Below, one piece after another: positions 21,778 to 33,600 of a stretch of 64,000 bases of DNA. Made by a program: the position numbers and the translations under genes. The notes beneath the pieces are model-generated. The model was not told the DNA's origin, made no database searches, and saw only the letters and a program-made list of their open reading frames with translations. This stretch comes from Glaciozyma antarctica PI12 (taxonomy: Eukaryota > Basidiomycota > Microbotryomycetes > Kriegeriales > Camptobasidiaceae). Position 1 is the stretch's first letter. Each line of letters starts with the position of its first letter. The stretch spans positions 638,010-702,009 of the forward strand of contig KZ627159.1 of the NCBI GenBank assembly GCA_002917775.1, in the 5' to 3' direction.

Positions 21778-23515
21778 CTACACCTTCTTCCCCCTCTCCC
21801 CCATCTCCACACTGAGGAAGTACCGGACGCTCGAGCTATTCTTCGCTATCCCTCCCTCCGCGTTCCCAGAACTGCGCGCGGCCAAACTTCCCCAGGAGCG
21901 GGCGGGGACGATGCCGAGGCTGAACATCCTGTCGAAGAGGCTGTGCGGGGTTAGCTTGATAGATAAGGAGGGGAGAGAGGGAGAGGGAGAGGGAGAGAGG
22001 AGGGACGTACTCGGCGACGTAGAGACGAGCGTGGGAGTGGCAAGCCGTCTGAGGGAGGTGCAGAGCGGGGGAAGAAAGCGAAGGCTCCAGCGAGCGCAAC
22101 GAGCGATAAATGATGCTCCTGTTACTTCTCATCAGGCCCATCCCAGTCTGTAGGAGAGGAAAGAGGACGCACGGCTGAGGCGTCCCGAAGCGGAAAGCGC
22201 TCGACCAAGCCGACCGCCATTTCTCGTCGACGAGTCGCGCGCAGAGAGCTTGGTCGGGGCAGGTGGGTTGGCAGACGTAGTCGCGCGAGGTTTGGACGAG
22301 GCCGAGTTTGAGGAGTCGTTCGAGGAACCAGGAGCGGCTGGTGAGGGAGGGAGTCAGCGACTTGTGCGATGCGAGGGATGGGGAGGATGCAGGAGGGAGG
22401 GAGGACGTACCGACGCTCGAGCTTGAGGAGAGTTGATTGGGAGAGCTGGGAGAGCTCGGAAACTGGCCATTGGTGGTAGTTGTCGAGGGTGTAGCGAGAA
22501 GCTTCCTTGTAGAGCTCGGGACTGCGGGTTGCGAAGGGTGAGCATCTGGTGGGAGAAGAGAACTGATCAGGAGAAGCGCACATATTGTTGTCCTCCGCTA
22601 TCTTCATCCCTGCATCGTCGATAGGAGAGTCAGCGAGGCCAAAGGAACCCGAACGAACGACGTACCCTGCAGAGGATTCCCAGCCGCCGAAGGCAGCAAG
22701 AAAGCGACGCACGCAGTCCTCAACGCCGGCATATCAAACTTGCTTGCCATCCTAATCAACTCTCCGGCATTATTCCACGAAATCACGCTCTCCAACCTCG
22801 GATAAACGAAGCACAACAGATCCTGGAAGCTGCTCGCCTTCTCCTCTCGCAATCGTAGCCGGCAGACGATCCCGTCGTCGTCGTCCGAATCGCCGTCGGA
22901 ATCTTCGGGAGATAGGATGGAGGAGACGTAGGAGGCTGTCATGGAGGGTGCGGGGTCGGAGAGGTCGGAGAGGGTGGGAGAAGGGAGAGGCGAGGCGAGA
23001 GGCGAGGAGAGAGGGAGGACGAGGAGGCGAGTCTGGTCGTCTGTCGTTGGTGCTTCCAAGTCTACGCTCGTATCGGTGCTGGCCGAGGCCGTCGTGCGAG
23101 TGGTGCTGTAACTCTCCCGCTTCGTCGTCATAGCTCCTCCCTCGACCTCCAGTCCCACCGCCTCCTCCTGCACCACCTCAGGCTCAGGAACCACCACCTC
23201 CTTCTTCCTCGCCCTAGGTTCCGTCTCCCTCCATCCCCCTGTCAGCACGCTCTCAAAGAACGGGCTTGAGAGCATGAGGACCTCCCGATGACAATAAAAC
23301 ACCGTATCCTCCACCCGGACGCGCACCGTCCCTCGAATAGGTTTCGCGTACTTGGTGAAGAGGGGGAGGAGGGTGAAGGGGGTTGGAGAGGGAAGAGGAG
23401 GGAGGGAGGGAGAGGGGAAGGCGGTGGAGAAGGAGGAGGGAGGGGGGGAGGCGGTGGTGGCTGTTGTGGGGCGGGAAGGGGCAAGGAGGGCGGAGGCGGG
23501 GTTGGAAGAGTTCAT
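21778..23515 (-). CDS. BTB/POZ domain protein
   Basis: Fungal BTB/POZ protein, a class often acting as substrate adaptor for cullin-3 ligases or as a dimerisation module. The start MNSSNPASALLAP at 23515 follows an in-frame leader. Ser/Pro-rich N-terminus, then the BTB core: GTVRVRVEDTVFYCHREVLM, LSSPFFESVLTGGWRE, interrupted by a long acidic Ser-rich insert (about 110 residues), then SFQDLLCFVYPRLESVISWN and AGELIRMASKFDMPALRTAC. Later exons give a BACK-like helical region (SPELYKEASRYTLDNYHQWP, LLKLERR, WFLERLLKLGLVQTSRDYVC) and end MGERGKKV. About five introns, all small. The long insert inside the BTB fold is typical of red-yeast paralogues with low-complexity expansions. Partner and pathway are unknown. 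Confidence 0.8.
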
Positions 23516-24351
23516 CGTCTGCTCTGTGCGTGACCGTTGGGAGCGGAGGAGAGGAAGGACTGGGGGAGGCCTCCCGGCTCTTTGTGTTGGCTTCTCCCAC
23601 ACGCCTGCGCCTTCTGATAGATCGCGGTGGAGCAGGAGTTGGAGGAGAACGATTAAGGAGGAGACGGTGGAAGAGACGGTGGAAGGGACGGGAGGAGGGG
23701 GCGACGGCGGAGAGGAGAGCAGGGGCGGAGGAAAGGAGGTGCGGCTGCTTCCTCCTTCCTCCTTCTGGTCCCTGGCGGGTTCGCAGAATATCTCCAGGCA
23801 GTAGCTGCTCGGGAGTTGAGCTGAAAAGCATTCGAGCTGCGTTTGTGCCCAGGACTGCTGTCTCCCTCCCAGATCGTGTCCTGCGGAGTCCGGACTGCTC
23901 CCTCTTTCGTCCACTCGCACAACGGCTTGTCACGACGCATTTCCTGCCTTTAAACCTTGACTGCTTCTTCGTCCACGCACCAAGCTGGATTCGAGACGAC
24001 TCCCGACGCCCTGCAATTCCTTGCGGTGTCCCCACGAGAAAGTGAGTTCTGCGGCTTCCCTTCTCGCGCCTGTCTAGGTGATCGTTGGAACTTGTGCGTA
24101 GCTAGCAAAGTACCTCTGTACGCTCTCACCGCGCACAGAACAGCTTACAGAGCACGTTCCAGCGCCACCCTGCGAAGCTGGTTCACCCTCGCTCCTAGTC
24201 GCCATTCCGCAACCCCCCTCGCCCAAGCTAGAGGTACTCCCCCGAATCACATCCGCACTCCCTCCTCAAAAGCAGCAGCGTCCCTCCCCCGTTCCAAACC
24301 AAGTCGCCTCACCGCATGAATCCCATAAAATACATGAACCCCCTGCTCACC
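23516..24351. other. Intergenic region upstream of BTB gene
   Basis: About 835 bases between the BTB start and the SPC25 stop, both on the minus strand. Open frames are low-complexity and without motifs. It should hold the BTB promoter and 5' leader; nothing else seen. Confidence 0.45.
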
Positions 24352-25479
24352 CTACTTCCTCTCCCCCCTCACCTTCTCCCGCTCTTTCTCCCTCTCCCTA
24401 TCCCCCTCAACTCCCGCTCCAAACCCCATTTTCTCAACCCGAATCTCATCCCTAAACGCCCTCCGCATCGCGCGCGCAAAGCCATAGAAGTCACGCGAGG
24501 CGTTGAGGGATTCCAGGAGGGGGGAGAGGATGGTGGGGGGGAGGAAAGAGGGCGGGGAGAGGGCGGTTACTGCGATAGGGTTAGTGAGGCTGGTGGAGTG
24601 GTGGAGGGGCGGGGGTAGGGGCAGGGGAAGGGGGGAGGGGGACGTACGGGTGTAAGTGGGTTTGGAGGCGTCGATGTCGAAGGAGAAAGCGCGGTTGTAC
24701 GAGGCTGGATCGAGTTGAGAGAACTTGAATCGCACGATATCTCCTGCGTGGTGGCTTAGCTGCTGCTTCGGCTGGAGGGGGGAGGAGGACGCACGTCCTG
24801 AACCACGCATCTTGAGGCCTAGCTTCTCCTCGAAGAAGGCGATCTCGGGACCATTCTTGTTTGCTTGTCGTTGGAACGCATCGCGTTGCTTTGCCTTGAC
24901 TGGGCGCACGAGTGTGGTCAGCTCCCAAGCTCACAACACCACGCAAGGACGGGACTCACGCTCCCTCCTCGCCAGCAGCTTAGCCTCCGCCTCTGCAATA
25001 TCCGCCCTGATCCCCTCCACCTGGACCTTGAGCGCCCGTCCCCTCTGCAGCACCTCCGCCTCCAGCTCTCGCGCCTGTTCCCCCTCCTCCCTCTCCCTCG
25101 CCAAACTCTTCACCATCTCCCTCGCCACCTCTCCCAAGCTCTTCGCCGCTTCCTCGACCCTCCTCTTCTCCTCCTCGATCTCCGCCAGCATCCCCGCGAG
25201 CGCGTTCCGTCGCGCAGAGGAGGAGGAACGCATGATGTTGACCGCGCAGTCGATCGTAGCTATGTCCGCCTGGCGCTGGGCCGCAAAGTCTGGGTCATCG
25301 GCATAGGGGGTGGTGGGGTAGGGACGGAGGGAGAGGGACGGGAGGACGGGGGGAGCGAAGGGAGGGGCGTGGAAGGGACGGGAGGGGGTCGTGTTGGTGG
25401 TTAGGCGGCGGGAGGCGGTGCGCGGGGTACCGGGGGCTGGAGAGCGGGGGGTGGTGGGTGCCGAGGGGCGGGAGGACAT
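24352..25479 (-). CDS. SPC25: Kinetochore protein SPC25 (NDC80 complex)
   Basis: Spc25, one of four subunits of the NDC80 complex that links kinetochores to microtubules; its globular C-terminus packs on Spc24. Order: a Pro/Thr/Ser-rich N-terminus, a long coiled coil (MLAEIEEEKRRVEEAAKSLG through ALKVQVEGIRADIAEAEAKL), and the C-terminal RWD-type domain: RQANKNGPEIAFFEEKLGLK, DIVRFKFSQLDPASYNRAFS, ILSPLLESLNASRDFYGFAR, MRRAFRDEIRVE. Four exons with short introns. The tail is highly charged and basic. Length (about 320 residues) is longer than yeast Spc25 because of the N-terminal extension. Divergent from the DBF2/SID2-like kinase gene. Confidence 0.92.
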
Positions 25480-25809
25480 ACTTGTTTGCTGTGGGCGAGG
25501 GGATGTTTGATGAGGAGAATGTTTGCTGGAGCGAGTTTTGAGCCGTTCGAGTTCGATTCCCGCTTCGTTCCTTTGTCTGATTTTTTTTGAAGTCGATACG
25601 AGCTGTCCAGTGGGTCAAAGAACGAGGATTTGAGACGGGGGAACCAGTTCAAAGTCACGTGTTTGTTTATTGGAGATTGTTGAGTGAATTCTACTTGTTT
25701 CGCCCCTTGTGACCCAGGCCGGGACTCATAAACAAGAGCACCCTGTTCTTCTCCCTTTTCCTTGCTGTACTCGAGCGAAAACAGCGAGAGTAGAGGGGAG
25801 AGAGCCGCC
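25480..25809. promoter_or_regulatory. Divergent promoter region of SPC25 and DBF2/SID2
   Basis: 330 bases separate the two start codons. It contains a T8 run near 25573 and a GTTCGATTCCC string near 25551; neither belongs to a recognisable RNA gene. Shared regulation of two mitotic genes is possible but not shown. Confidence 0.45.
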
Positions 25810-28438
25810 ATGACCTCTTCAGGCCAACAACGCATCCTCACTCCTACTTCAGCCTTCTCTCGTCTCTCAATCTCATCCCCAACGGCGACGTCGACGACGA
25901 AACAACAAGGCAGCACGACGACAGAAAAGGAGAACCCTACATCAGCAGCAGCGGTACCAAAGTACTCTCATCCTCACTCGGCCAACCCAACTCGAATCTC
26001 TCAACTCGTCCCCTTCACCGCCACCACGCCACGACCGATGGACAGCCCTCACCTCCAGTCAGCCTACGCCTCAGCAGCCTCATCCCCTTTCCCACCCGCC
26101 TCTCCCTACGCCTCTCCCCCTCTCCCATCCTCCCAATTCCCCTCTCCCCCCGCCTCCCACTTCTCCCCTCCTCCCGTCTCCGCCCCACCTACGCAGCCGT
26201 ACAGCTACCACCGACCGACGGGACACGCCGCTGAACCGACCATGGTTCAGCTTCTTGCGTCTACTCCCTCGGGCGTCAGCGGGTACGCGAGTCGCTTGCA
26301 GGGTCAGGACGCGACAATGGGTGCGGCGACGGGCGTGGCGAGCTGGAGGAAGGGACAGGGGTTTAAGCAGTGGGAGAAGGTGCTGTTGGAGAGTCCGGAG
26401 GTGCGCAGGAAGGCTGATGTGGCACAGTTGTGTGAGTCGTCTCTCTCTCAACCTCGATCGGCCTGTGTCAAGGGTGTTTGGAGGGACTGAAAGGAGAGCT
26501 AGCTGACCTGGACGGGCGCACAGTCTTCTACGACCACTACTTTGACCTCCTCACCTACCTGCACGCACGAAAGGAACGTCTCTCAACCTTCAAGACCTCC
26601 GTCACCTCGCGCTCCCTCCCTACCAGCCAAGCGAACCTCGAGTGGACCTCGTACAAGGGTCGCGAGCGAGTCATCCTCCGCAAGCGGCGAACGAAGCTCA
26701 AGCTCGACCAGTTCCACATCCTCACTCAGGTCGGGCAGGGAGGGTACGGGGAGGTCTACCTCGCGCGACACAAGGAGAGTCATCAGGTCGTAGCGCTCAA
26801 GAAAATGAGGAAGAGGACGCTGTTGAAGATGGACGAGGTGCGTTCCTCCCTTCTCCCTCCTGCTGGCTATCGCTGACTCGTTTCGCAAACAGATCCGCCA
26901 CGTCCTCACCGAGCGTGATATCCTCGCCTCCACCAGCTCTCCCTGGCTCGTTCGTCTCCTCTACGCCTTCCAAGACGACACGCACGTCTACCTCGCTATG
27001 GTGCGTCATCTCTCTCGCTGCTTCGTCCTCGAGACTGACGACCTCGCGCAGGACTTTATCGCAGGCGGGGACTTTCGCACGCTCCTCAACAACTCAGGCG
27101 TCCTCAAGGAGGAACACGCGAGGTTCTACATCTCCGAAATGTTCTGCGCCGTTTCAGAGCTGCACAAGCTCGGGTACATCCACCGGGACCTCAAGCCCGA
27201 GGTGCGTCCTCCACATTCACGAGCGAGCACACTGGCTGATCTGAGCGACCGCAGAACTTCCTCATCGACCCGAGTGGCCATATCAAGCTCACGGACTTTG
27301 GACTCGCGGCGGGCGCGCTGAACCCGGGCAAGATCGAGAACATGAAGCACAAGGTCCGCTCCTCTCTCCCTCCCTTTCCCTCGCTAACCCCCAAACGCAG
27401 CTGGACGAAGTTAAAGACCGCGAGATCATCTACCGCACGACGATCGAGATGAAGACGCTCTACAAGTCTATCCGCATGGCCGATCCTCGCTACGTGCGTC
27501 TCCTTTCCCTCTACCCCCGTTTTTGCGCTGACGACGCGCAGGCGGATTCGGTGGTGGGCTCACCGGATTATATGGCGATTGAGACCCTGCGAGGAGAGTC
27601 GTACTCTTTTAGCGTCGATTACTGGTCCCTTGGCTGCATCCTCTTCGAGTACGTGCTGCCTCCCTCCCCCTCCCTCCTCCCTCCCCCTTCCTCCTCCTCT
27701 CCCGTCGCTCTTTCCTCCCTCACTCCCTCCCCCCTCGATCGCTAGCTCCCTCTCCCCCCCTCCTCCCGACCCCAAGCTAACGAGTCCCATAGGTTCCTCG
27801 CCGGCTTCCCCCCCTTCTCAGGCGCTTCGCCCGAGGAGACATGGTCGAACCTCAAGAACTGGTCCAAGTGTCTCCGTCGACCGCACTACGAGAAGCCGGA
27901 GGACAGGATGTTCAACCTCTCTGATGTCGGGTGGGACGCCATCACCTCGTGCGTTCCCCTCTTCCTGGGCCACTGCTTCGAGCGCTGACTCCCTCGCAGC
28001 CTCATTACGAGCAAAGAACGTCGACTATCGACGATGGAGCAAGTCAAGGCGCACCCGTTCTTCAGGGACGTCGATTGGGCGGGCCTGCGAGATGGCAAGG
28101 CTCCGTTCATCCCAGCTCTGGATTCCGAGATCGAGTGCGTCCCCTCCTTTCCCTCGCTAGACGATCGCTGACCCCAGGAACGCAGTTCGGGGTATTTCGA
28201 CGACGTGCGTTCCCTCTCCTCCAGCTCGAGCGAAGGCTAACTCTCGACGCAGTTCTCCTCGGAAGCGGACATGGCAAAGTATGCCGAAGTTCGGGAAAAG
28301 CAGAAGAATGTTGATAGGGTGAGGGAGAAGGAAGAGGGCTTTGGGAGGGGGGTTTGGGTCGGATTCACGTTCAAGGCAAAGAAGGATGAGGTGCCAGAGG
28401 TGATTGAGGGGGATGATGAGCTCGTTACGCTCTTCTAG
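25810..28438 (+). CDS. DBF2: NDR-family protein kinase DBF2/SID2
   Basis: AGC/NDR kinase of the mitotic exit or septation network, working with a Mob1 co-activator. Ser/Pro-rich N-terminus; Mob-binding N-terminal regulatory helix FYDHYFDLLTYLHARKERLS; glycine loop VGQGGYGEVYLA; ATP-binding Lys in VALKKMRKRT; catalytic loop GYIHRDLKPENFLID; DFG in KLTDFGLAAG; a long NDR-type insert; activation segment DSVVGSPDYMAIETLRGESY; SVDYWSLGCILFEFLAGFPP; the Dbf2/Sid2 hallmark ETWSNLKNWSKCLRRP; C-terminal VDWAGLRDGKAPFIPALDSE, SGYFDDFSSEADMAKY and a hydrophobic motif GVWVGFTF. About eleven small introns. Start at 25810 is the ATG nearest to the aligned N-terminus; an in-frame Met 16 codons upstream is possible. 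Confidence 0.95.
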
Positions 28439-28792
28439 TCGTGTACATCTATATGGACTTTCGTTTTAGCGTTCCCCCCTCAATTCTCTTTCCCTCTCTG
28501 CAGCACACTGCGCGGCGTCTTCCTTGTTCACCCCCACTTTGTAGTGCTTCCCCTTTCTGCAGCCTTTTCTCGCAATTTTAGCCACCGATTTCGTTTATCA
28601 AAGTCAAGAGTGCGAAGCTGCTGTGGTGAGGTGCAGCGATGGCAGCTCTGCGAGGGTCCAGCGAGGTTCGCTGCCCGAGGGAGCGTCTGCGAGGGAAGCG
28701 AGAGAGGTTACACTGAGCAGGGAAGAAGCAAACGAGATCGCAGCAGCGCGTAAAACCAACGTGTGTGCACAACAAACAAAAATGGACAACCC
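28439..28792. other. Convergent intergenic region
   Basis: About 350 bases between the converging DBF2-like gene and the unknown minus-strand gene; 3' ends only. Nothing recognised. Confidence 0.5.
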
Positions 28793-30329
28793 TCAGACTT
28801 CCTCGTACTCGCCCCCGTCCTCCTCCCCTCTCTCCTCCCCTCTCCAGCACCTCCCTAGGCACGCCCCGATACCAATCCCCTCGACCAATCTCCCGCTCTT
28901 CCAACTCCACCAGCTCCATCTCCTCCACCGCCCAGGCGCCTCGCCAAACATGACGTCCACCGTCGATTTCGCCTTCCTAGCGAGCGGTTCGTCTTCGACC
29001 GACGATACCGACAACATTAACCCCTTCCTCCTTACGCTCCTCCCCGTCTCCCTCTCAACAGGCAATACCATCCCTCCTCCCCTCCTCCCCGCTCCCGCCA
29101 CTCCATTCGCCAGCATCTCCTTAACAGTCTCCCACACCGTCCTCCCCGGCCGTTCCTCCTCTTTCCGCTTCTCAATCCGCGCCCTTTTCCTCCGCTGCGC
29201 TTCGACGAGATGGTGGTACCCTTGTTCTTCCTCTTCTCCTGTGAAGTACGCGCGGAAGGATCCTTGTTTCTGTGGGAGACGGAGGAGGGTCGTTGAAGGG
29301 CAGGTGGAGGAGGGGGCGTGGAGAGGAGCGTAGATTGAGGAACAGGGGGAGGAAGATCGTGAGGGTCGGCCAGAGGTCGTGGGGGTTGTGGAGCGGGCGT
29401 AAGAGAAGGGAATGAGCGAGCCCGAGGAGGAGGTGCGGTTGTGTACTGAGGGAGAGGTGGAGCGGGAACGAGGGTGCGAGGAGACGAGAGGCGTTCGTTC
29501 GGTTGGGGTGTGTGGGTGGGAGGGGGCGAGAGGGGAGAAGAGGTCGGCTTGGTGGGCGAGGGAGGAATGTCGGGGGCGGGACTTGGGGCGGATCCCACCT
29601 GATATGCGGACGGACGAGTTGAAGCTGATGCGGCGAGAGGGGTGTTCGGAGAGGTTGGAGGAGGGGACGCGGTAGGTGAGGACGTCGGCGTCGGTGGGTG
29701 GTCCGTTCGGTTGCGAAGGAGTTGGTGGAATGATGCGGACTTCGGAGGGGGAGCCGTGTGGGGTATCGTTGGAGGTCGGGTCGGTAGCGTAGCTGGAGCG
29801 AGCCGCGTCGTCTTCTCCGGAGTCGTGCGCTGCGCCGTCCCCGCCATTCCAGAGGAGCCCCTCCCCCTCCCCCGCTTCCTCCTCCTCGTCCTTCGCGCCG
29901 TCGAGCTGCTCCGCCAGGCGCTCTTCCTCCTCCTCCTCTTCCATCTCGTAGTGGATGTCACTGTCCTGAAAGTCCGTGTTGGGCGAAGCGACAGAACGAG
30001 AGGAACCGTAACCAGAGTCCCCGTGAGAGGTCGAAGGCTTGGAGAGTCGGCGGAGCTTCTCCTCTGCAGGCGCCAAAGACTGTCAGCTCCCAGTCGTCCC
30101 TCCAGAAGCTACTGAACTCACCTAACGAAGCGATATACTCCTCCCTCTCCGTCCTGAGCTCCCACCTGATCCGCTCCTCACGCACGTGAACCGCATCCTC
30201 ACAATCCTCTTCAGCTGGCCAGTCCGCCGCCTCCGCTGTTGACCACCGCGAATTTCGAGTAGGAGAGGTGTCCTCGAACTTGACGGGAAAGGCGAGTACG
30301 GGAGGAGAGAGCCTGGGGAGGGCCAGCAT
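28793..30329 (-). CDS. Hypothetical Ser-rich protein with acidic N-terminal half
   Basis: Not recognised. Two exons: MLALPRLSPPVLAFPVKFED through a helical acidic segment (EERIRWELRTEREEYIASL) and, after an intron with a GTGAGT donor, EEKLRRLSKPSTSHGDSGYG, a Glu-rich run, Ser/Pro-rich repeats with possible phosphorylation sites (TPTERTPLVSSHPRS) and a basic, helical C-terminal part (VEAQRRKRARIEKRKEEERP, TVWETVKEMLANGV). The Trp-rich WRRWSWWSWKSGRL piece near the end is unusual and might associate with membrane. The splice joins both exons in frame. Upstream Mets in the same frame exist; 30329 was chosen because the preceding sequence lies in the short gap after the next gene. Confidence 0.6.
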
Positions 30330-30601
30330 GGGGCCCGATGTGGGAGGAGGTGCGGGCCGGGGGAGGCAAGACAGGGTCGAGGAACGTGTGGATCTTGCGC
30401 AGAGTGCTCCGGTATCGACACAGCTGCTAAACTGGGAGGAAGTTGACGAGGGCGAGTCGCGCTCGCCTCGAATCTGACGAGCTTCGAGAGGGCTTCGGGG
30501 CCCGGGGTACTGATCTCTTCTCCTCGCTGAACGGCACAACGACGAGCAAATCATACGCAATGCAGTGGTGAAGAACAACTAAACAAGTCCCAGTATCCCC
30601 C

Positions 30602-33600
30602 TCAAGTCGCCGCCTTCTTCAGCCTCTCCCTCTTCGCAGCCTTCTCCTCCTCCAACTGCTTCCTCCTCCTCACCTCCTCCATCCTCGCCTGCCCCCTCGC
30701 AATCTGCTGCATCCTCAACCTCTCCTTATCCGCCGCAACTCGCTTCCTCGCGTCCTCCATCGCAGCCGCTCTTGCCGCCTCCATCTTCATCGCCTGCGCC
30801 CTCCCGTCCGCGACGACCTGATCCGCTCGCCGACGCGCCTGCAGCTGCGCCTGCACCTGCACCTCCCCGTCCAACTGCGCGCGTTGCTGCAGCTCAGCAC
30901 GTTGCAGAGCAGCGACTTGGATACCCGCGTTTACTTGGGCGCGATCGTAGTCGTCTTGCACGCCAGGGTTGTAGGCTGGATGCGGATGGGCGACGTAGNN
31001 NNNNNNNNNNNNNNNNNNNNNNNNNNNNNNNNNNNNNNNNNNNNNNNNTTGTAGGCTGGATGCGGATGGGCGACGTAGGGGTAGTAGGCGGGATGACCGG
31101 GGTAAGGGGCGTGCTGAGCGAGGGGTGCCGGTAGGGGGCCCTGTCGACGGCGAGGAGCGCCGTGGATGACGGGGACGAGATGGGCGGCAGGAGGCGGAGG
31201 CGGGAGAAGGTGGAGACCCTTGAGGTCTTCTGCGACGACGGCGGGGTTCTGCTGGGCGACGGTGGCGGCGGCGGCTTCTCGAGCGGCTTCGACCTGGCGC
31301 AGAGAGCATTAGTTGCAGCCCTTGAGTCTGGAGAGGACGACGCACCTCCTTGAAGTTACGAGTTTTCGTGTCGTCCCAGAGCGCACAAGTCGCGCCGGGT
31401 TCGGTGTAGGTAGCGTTCGTGCCGGCGTTGGAAAAGTGTTCGTAGCCCTTGACCTGCAGTCGAAGGCGTCAGGCGAATTCAGCGAGGACGACGCAAGAGA
31501 GACTAACAATCTTCATGCAGATGTAGCACGAGATGGTGCGGCAGGATGGACACGAGATCTTGTTGCAGCCTAAAGCGAGATCGTCAGCGAGCGTTCGAGG
31601 GGAAGACTGAACGAGCGCACCATCGTCCTTGACGTAAGGCTCCGAGCACTTGGGGCACTTGCGAATGAGCGCTTCGGTCATAGCTTCCTCGACCTGCGAG
31701 CAGTCCATCAGATCCTCGTGCCAGTCCAACCCAGAGAACGAACACGCACGATGTGCATGCCATCAATCTTCTTGTCGATATCCATCTCAGCGCAAGTCTT
31801 CGGCAGATGATCCTCCTGCGCGCGCACATCAGCTCCCCTCCCAGATTCTCAAACGCACGCCAACTCACCTTCTTGCACTGCAAGCACGAGACGATCCCGC
31901 ACTCATCCCTCTGGCAAACGAGCAGCCGCTCATCCTTGTTCTCAATGATCATCGCGAACGGGCAGAACCTGCACCCTCATCAGCTCCCTCCCACCTCGAG
32001 AAAGCGAGAAAGACGCACGGGCACTTCGCAAGCCCATCGATCTCAGCGAGGTCGACCTCCTTCTCCTGTCGGATCTTGTGAATCGCTGCGATAGTCGTCG
32101 CGGGGAGGAACTTGACGGCCTCCGATTCCGGGAACGAGGCTTTGCAGCCGTCGGTGCTCATGCAAGGGAGGTTCTGCAGAAACAGTAGTGAGGAGCGTGC
32201 GAAGAGGCGAGCGGGACGGGCACGTACGAACTTGCGTTGACCGACTTGGTTGTTCGCGTTCGCTGCGGCGCATTCGAAGCAGAACTGACAGCCTTCGGTG
32301 CAGGTCGCTGCCGACGAAAGCGTTAGTCGAAATCGGAAGGCGGCGAGGAGGAAGGAACGTACCGAGCTGACTGAAGCCGCACTCGCCGAAACAGCATCCG
32401 CACTCGAAGAACTCACCCCGCTCAATCTCCTGCTGCTCCCTGAGCGCTTTCGACTCGATCTCGTCCTTCTCCCGCTTCTCACGTTCTACAACCTCATCAG
32501 CTTGGCCCTCGCGACAGAAGAAGGAGTGAACTCACGAATCTTCTTCCTCAGCCACGTCCGCTCCTTCTCCAGTTCGAAACAGACGACCTCCTTGCCCTTG
32601 CCCTTGCCCTTCGCTCGCCCTCCGATGATCTTGATACCGCGCTTCTTGTCGGGACTTTCGAGGGCCTCCTTGAGCGCGACATAGGCCGGAGCGTAGAATA
32701 GGATGTGGGAGTAAAAGACTCGCTTGATGTCGGCCTTGGAGACGGTGTTGAACTCCTCGCAGAGGTATGCCAGTCTGGAAACTCGTCAGCTCACCCGGCC
32801 AGCAATCGAAAGAGGAAAACGTGCGCTGCATCCTCGTATGCGACTCCCAGTCTAGCCCTCCCATTCACCTCGAGGTAATCCCGCTCCTTCTCCACCACCG
32901 CTTCCTCGCTCCTAGCCCTCTTTTTTCCCTTCCCCTTCCCGTCCACCTCAACCTTTGGATACCCTCCCTTCGTCAAGAGATGATCGAGCACGAGGTCGAC
33001 CTTCCCGTTGTACAGCGAGTCGCGGAGGAGAATGAGGACGTGCGAGGGGAGTACGTCGGGGATGATGGAGAGGACAGAAGCGAGCGCAATGTCTTCGAGC
33101 GATGCTTCGGGGTTGGGTGGGAGTTCCCACTGCGTCGCGCGAGGAGCCGGTCCAGTCGGAGGAGGAGTGTCGTCCAGGATGAACATGGCATGAGGAGCGG
33201 GACCAGCGCGAGGCGTTTCTTCCGAGTCGGAGGATTCGCCTAGGTCAATCACTTCGGCGCGCGAATTGAGGCTCTTCTTGCGTGCGCGGGCTTTGCGGCT
33301 GGGGAGGCGAGGGGCAAGGTCGTCCGAATCCGAGTCGCCGAGGTCGATGACGGTGGCTTTGCGGGCGGGTGGAGGGGGTAAAACAGCGGCGGCGGGTTCG
33401 ACAGGAGCTTTGGCGCGGGAGGAAGGGGCGGAGGGTCCGGCGGGGTCGTCGAAGATGTGGTTGAGAGCGGCTGCGCGTGGAGGGGTGAGCTACCGCGCAG
33501 CAGGAAGCTCGCAGGCTGAGAGGTCGTACCTTGTACCCGTGGACTTCCCACATCGTACCCTCCCTCTACTCCACCGCCAATACCGCGAGTCTTGTCCCAG

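Noticed and set aside
25541-25585. B-box-like GTTCGATTCCC followed by a T8 run, suggesting a tRNA gene
   Set aside because: The flanking bases do not form a T-stem, and no acceptor stem or A box fits upstream.
28623-29333. Plus-strand open frame opposite the unknown Ser-rich gene
   Set aside because: It is the antisense of a spliced minus-strand gene with better codon use; Pro/Ser-rich shadow sequence.
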